The notes below the pieces were generated by a model. The model ran no database searches. It saw nothing but the letters and a program-made list of their open reading frames with translations, and was not told the origin of the DNA. Of a DNA stretch of 7,554 bases, positions 4,468-7,554 are shown in pieces. This DNA is from Ruminococcaceae bacterium UBA1730 (GTDB lineage: Bacteria; Bacillota; Clostridia; Oscillospirales; Acutalibacteraceae). Position numbers and translations under genes: made by a program. The stretch covers positions 1-7,554 of the forward strand of contig DCII01000007.1 in NCBI GenBank assembly GCA_002315935.1, written 5' to 3'. Position 1 is the first letter of the stretch; the number at the start of each line of letters is the position of its first letter.

Positions 4468-6651
4468 CTATGATATATATCTTGCGGGATTTTGCGTTTC
4501 GCCCTGCCAGATAACTTCAAAATGAAGATGCGGACCTGTTGAGTTACCTGTTGAGCCGACCTTACCGATTGTCTGACCTGCTTCAACTCTCTGACCGACC
4601 GAAACAAGAATTGAACCTGCCACAAGGTGAGCATATCTTGTTTTATAGCCGTCTCCATGGTCTATGAGAACCATATATCCGTAACTTGAGTTGCTCTTCT
4701 GAACCCTTTCAACAATACCGCTCTTTGAGGCGATAACAGGTGTTCCGTATGCTCCGCCGCCGGAACGGCAAAGGTCAATTCCGTTGTGCCAGCCACTGCT
4801 TCGCCAACCGTATGGCGAGCTGACATAATGGCAACTCGGTGCAGGCCACAGGAAGCCCATCTTCGTTGCATAGCCGACATAAACGCCGTTGACTGTTGTC
4901 TTTGTGCCGACAGTAACAATTTCGTCAATCGGTTCCTTGATTGTTTCATACGAATACTGCGTATCATCAAGCTCTCCGTCAATATAGGTAACGGTTTTGA
5001 TAACTCTCTGTGTGCCGTTGACACCTGCCTGATTGACAACTCTGTATCCGCTGAACTTCGTAATATCTCTTCTTTGAACGGTGTCAAATTCAACCTCTCT
5101 GATTTCGGAGGTTGTGACCGTCTTCTTGAGGCTGACATATTTTGCCGCAATTCTGACGATAACAATATCTCCTTGCTTGAGATTGCTCAGATTGACATTC
5201 GGGTTATCCGAAACAACCTTCTCATATGAAACACCGTATTTCGAGCAGATTTCGTCAATCCTTTCATCACCCTGAACAGTGTAAAGATACTGCTTTTCGG
5301 CCTCGCCCCTCAATGCGGATTCAAGCCTTGAAGCATCCCAGATTATGCTTTCATCATCGCAGTAAAGTCCCTGAACATAGTCGATGTTTTCGGCAAAGCT
5401 GATTGTGTAATTGCCCTTCCTCGCCTCTTCCTCATATGGTTCAAGAATATTATAGAATGCTGTTTTTGCATCGGATTCGTTCTTGACGGCACAGACAAAT
5501 TCATCATCAATGTAAACGCCGCAGGCATGAGTGAGATTATCAACCGAATTCTCGACTATCTTATCTGAAATGGTTCTTGCATCGTTCAGCTCCTGAATCG
5601 AAACAAGCGAAAGAGCGTATCTTGCGTTGAGATTTGCCGTTCCGGAATAATTTATCTCGGCGGTTGAAGTGTTGCTGAGCCTGTCCTTAACAAGCTTTTT
5701 GGCTTCAATGTAAACGGATTCATCGCTGATATATCCGATGCTCTTTTCATTGTAAATAACCTCAAGTGCGAAGGTTACGCTGTTCCAATAATTAACCGTA
5801 AACAGGAGCAGAGCAAGAGCCGCAATCGGCAGAGCAGTGTTCAATGCCGTGTGCAGAAGATTTTTATGCCTTGTCCTTGCTTTTTTGAAATAGTGGCCGA
5901 GCACGGCAGGCAGAATCTTCGGCTTTTTCAGAGCTATTCCGATATTTTTTCTTGCCGACCTGATTTCTTTTCTGAAATATTTTGCTTCGTTAACCGTTGC
6001 CTTCAGGTATCTCCTGAAGCGGAGCTTCGTTCCTGCGGTTGCGGCAGAAACAGCCTTCGCAAGCTTCACAAACGGGAATCTGATAATACCGAAAAGAATT
6101 TCAAATACCCTTGCGAAAAATCTGAATATCACATCGCCGAAGGAATAAATAAAATAATAAACATCCTCTGTTTCGGTTATATATTCAGGCTCCTTGACCT
6201 TTTTTTCTTTTTTGATTTTCTTGGCTTTCCCGGCTTTTTCTTTCTTTTCGGGCTGAGCTTCTTCCGCTTTTTTCTCTTCGCCGTCTATCCCCAAATCAAT
6301 AAGACTGTCTATTCTTTCAATTTCCTCTCTGACGGTTTCTTCGGCAGAGGGAACCTCGATATAGGTCTTTTTCGGCGGCGGCGGAGTTTCTTCTGATTTG
6401 CTTTTGGCTTTTTCAAGCTGGAATGAATACCTGCGTTCAATATCCTCACGAACGGCATCCATTTCGGCTTTTCGCCTTTGCTCATCCTTAATCCGAAGCT
6501 CATCCTCTCTTGAGACCGGCTTCGGTTTTTCAGGCTCCGGCTCAGTAGGAGAATCCGAATAAAGCTTTGTCAGGTCATGGAAATCAGCCATTATCTCGTC
6601 AAACGCAGACAGACCTTCATTTTCCGTTGACTTATTGTTTTCGTTATCCAT
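4468..6651 (-). CDS. membrane-anchored LysM-G5-M23 murein metallopeptidase
   Basis: This is a probable zinc endopeptidase that cuts peptide cross-links in peptidoglycan outside the membrane. Of 727 residues, 1-265 are charged and low-complexity (Pro-rich at 89-93, Lys-rich at 136-153) with a hydrophobic or amphipathic stretch at 164-198. A basic patch (258-263) precedes one membrane helix (about 268-288), which predicts an N-in, C-out topology. Outside come a weakly duplicated module (about 295-327 and 376-405), LysM (456-501), G5 (about 506-583) and the C-terminal M23 domain (about 600-727). M23 zinc and catalytic residues are intact: HNGID (H622, D626), H675 in RYAHL and HLH (708-710). The ATG is served by AGGGAG (6657-6662), which overlaps the rfbD stop. 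Similar LysM-G5-M23 architectures are known in Clostridia. I cannot tell whether it serves growth, division or sporulation. Confidence 0.93.
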   Translation of the reverse strand: MDNENNKSTENEGLSAFDEIMADFHDLTKLYSDSPTEPEPEKPKPVSREDELRIKDEQRRKAEMDAVREDIERRYSFQLEKAKSKSEETPPPPKKTYIEVPSAEETVREEIERIDSLIDLGIDGEEKKAEEAQPEKKEKAGKAKKIKKEKKVKEPEYITETEDVYYFIYSFGDVIFRFFARVFEILFGIIRFPFVKLAKAVSAATAGTKLRFRRYLKATVNEAKYFRKEIRSARKNIGIALKKPKILPAVLGHYFKKARTRHKNLLHTALNTALPIAALALLLFTVNYWNSVTFALEVIYNEKSIGYISDESVYIEAKKLVKDRLSNTSTAEINYSGTANLNARYALSLVSIQELNDARTISDKIVENSVDNLTHACGVYIDDEFVCAVKNESDAKTAFYNILEPYEEEARKGNYTISFAENIDYVQGLYCDDESIIWDASRLESALRGEAEKQYLYTVQGDERIDEICSKYGVSYEKVVSDNPNVNLSNLKQGDIVIVRIAAKYVSLKKTVTTSEIREVEFDTVQRRDITKFSGYRVVNQAGVNGTQRVIKTVTYIDGELDDTQYSYETIKEPIDEIVTVGTKTTVNGVYVGYATKMGFLWPAPSCHYVSSPYGWRSSGWHNGIDLCRSGGGAYGTPVIASKSGIVERVQKSNSSYGYMVLIDHGDGYKTRYAHLVAGSILVSVGQRVEAGQTIGKVGSTGNSTGPHLHFEVIWQGETQNPARYIS

Positions 6652-6656
6652 ACAGA

Positions 6657-6662
6657 CTCCCT
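6657..6662 (-). promoter_or_regulatory. peptidase ribosome site overlapping the rfbD stop codon
   Basis: AGGGAG on the minus strand takes its first two bases from the rfbD TAG stop (6661-6663) and stands 5 bases before the peptidase ATG. A ribosome terminating on rfbD would cover this site, so the two genes are likely translated together. Confidence 0.65.
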
Positions 6663-7491
6663 ATTTGAAATATCTCTCAAGTGCATCCTGCCATGACGGC
6701 AGACGCTCAAAACCGTTTTCATCAAGAGAAGCTTTTGACATTCTTGAGTTTTCCGGTCTGACTGCGGCAGATTTATATTCCGCAGAGGAAATCGGAATTA
6801 TCTTCGTCTTGCTGTTTGACAATTCCATAATTTTTGCCGCAAATTCCGCCCAGGAGCAGTATCCCTCGTTGGTTGCGTGATAAGTGCCGTATTTCTCCGT
6901 TGCAATCATTCTGCAAAGAAGAGCCGCAAGGTCGGGGGTATAGGTCGGAGAACCAATCTGGTCATTGACAACGGAAATCTCTTCTCTCTCCTTCGAAAGA
7001 CGGAGCATTGTTTTGACAAAGTTTTTTCCGTTTCTGCCGAATACCCATGAAATTCGCACTATGAAATGCTTCCCGTTTTTTCTGACCGCTTCTTCGCCGA
7101 GAAGCTTCGTTTCGCCGTAATAGTTGCAGGGAGAAATTTCGGAATCGGTTTCATACGGAATATCCCCCTTGCCGCCGAAAACATAATCTGTGCTCAGGTA
7201 AAGGAGCTTTGCATTGCAGAGTCTGCACGCATAAGCAATATTTTCCGTTCCGTCAACATTGATTAAACGGCATTTTTCTCTTTCCGTTTCAGCATTATCA
7301 ACAGCCGTATATGCCGCACAGTGAATAACCGCATCGGGGTTATTTTCGGTAATAAAGCTGACTGTTTTGTTTTTATCAGTTATATCAAGCTCCGGAAGGT
7401 CTGCGGGAATTGCTTCATATCCGAGACTTTTCAGTTCAGCCATAACATCCGTGCCGAGCTGACCGCCGGCACCGGTAACAATTACTTTCAT
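6661..7491 (-). CDS. rfbD: dTDP-4-dehydrorhamnose reductase
   Basis: This cytoplasmic enzyme performs the last step of dTDP-L-rhamnose synthesis, the NAD(P)H-dependent reduction of dTDP-4-dehydro-L-rhamnose, supplying rhamnose for surface polysaccharides. The 276 residues are close to the family's usual length. The Rossmann motif TGAGGQLG is at 6-13, HCAAYTAVD at 57-65, STDYVFGG at 100-107 and the catalytic Y125-xxx-K129 in YYGETK; ISWVFG (147-152) and NDQIGSPT (176-183) are also typical. The ATG is preceded by AAGGAAG with 6 bases of spacing. Only 63 bases lie upstream and I see no convincing promoter there, so it may belong to a longer rfb operon beyond the window. The peptidase gene follows after 9 bases. 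Other extended SDR sugar-nucleotide reductases are possible but less likely. Confidence 0.94.
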   Translation of the reverse strand: MKVIVTGAGGQLGTDVMAELKSLGYEAIPADLPELDITDKNKTVSFITENNPDAVIHCAAYTAVDNAETEREKCRLINVDGTENIAYACRLCNAKLLYLSTDYVFGGKGDIPYETDSEISPCNYYGETKLLGEEAVRKNGKHFIVRISWVFGRNGKNFVKTMLRLSKEREEISVVNDQIGSPTYTPDLAALLCRMIATEKYGTYHATNEGYCSWAEFAAKIMELSNSKTKIIPISSAEYKSAAVRPENSRMSKASLDENGFERLPSWQDALERYFK

Positions 7492-7528
7492 GTTTCGCTT
7501 CCTTAAATGAATACTAACCTATTTTTTT

Positions 7529-7546
7529 AGAAAACGCTGATTAAAT
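7529..7546 (-). repeat. right copy of the 18-base imperfect inverted repeat
   Basis: AGAAAACGCTGATTAAAT here is the inverted counterpart of positions 66-83 with two mismatches. It sits 38 bases upstream of the rfbD start and overlaps a short dyad, GCTGATT-A-AATCGGC (7536-7550, one G-T pair). It could be a repeat-element end, an operator for rfbD, or chance similarity. The window stops 8 bases beyond it, so any larger element is cut off. Confidence 0.35.
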
Positions 7547-7554
7547 CGGCAAGC

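Noticed and set aside
5851..6396. A 181-codon plus-strand frame opposite the N-terminal part of the peptidase, rich in Phe.
   Set aside because: The Phe-rich product is the mirror of the Lys/Glu-rich minus-strand codons (AAG/GAA read as CTT/TTC).
7523..7554. A possible rfbD promoter on the minus strand (TTGCCG, 17 bases, TAAAAA).
   Set aside because: Each hexamer matches only 4 of 6 consensus bases and the window ends immediately upstream, so it cannot be told apart from chance or from read-through of an upstream rfb gene.

Overview
All six genes in this window lie on the minus strand, so it reads from right to left. The moderate GC content, canonical AGGAGG-type ribosome sites, sigma-A-like promoter, TTG start codons and Lys/Glu-rich proteins suggest a Gram-positive member of the Bacillota. 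A gut clostridial lineage (Oscillospiraceae/Ruminococcaceae-like) is the best guess. That placement is inference from style and gene architecture; there is no rRNA or other taxonomic marker here.

Right part (about 4405-7554): rfbD (dTDP-4-dehydrorhamnose reductase) is followed after 9 bases by a 727-residue membrane-anchored murein metallopeptidase with LysM, G5 and M23 domains. The peptidase ribosome site overlaps the rfbD stop codon, so the two are cotranscribed and probably translationally coupled. Both concern the cell envelope: one supplies an activated sugar for surface polysaccharide and the other remodels peptidoglycan. A 13-14 bp perfect hairpin lies just downstream of the peptidase.

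Middle gap (4180-4467, 288 bases): no gene. Reading in the minus direction it holds the hairpin, a run of five 10-base-phased GAGNAA(A/T) direct repeats, a 14-base A/T palindrome, a near-consensus promoter (TTGACA, 17 bases, TATATT) and a leader of about 78 bases with small dyads. This is the control region of the transporter operon and the least explained part of the window.

Left part (about 100-4179): potA-potB-potC-potD, a complete polyamine (spermidine/putrescine) ABC importer of ATPase, two permeases and a binding protein. potA/potB and potB/potC overlap by 4 bases (ATGA). potC and potD are separated by only a few bases if potD uses the TTG start I prefer. A stem-loop terminator directly follows potD. 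The binding protein has a Sec-type signal without a lipobox cysteine and appears to be anchored by a C-terminal membrane helix, which differs from the usual lipoprotein arrangement in Gram-positives.

Edges: bases 1-100 and 7505-7554 are non-coding as far as I can see. They share an 18-base imperfect inverted repeat (16/18), which may be part of a dispersed repeat. I found no rRNA, tRNA, CRISPR array, transposase or phage gene, and nothing I would call a previously undescribed multi-gene system. The most useful leads are the phased repeat array upstream of potA and the unusual anchoring of PotD.
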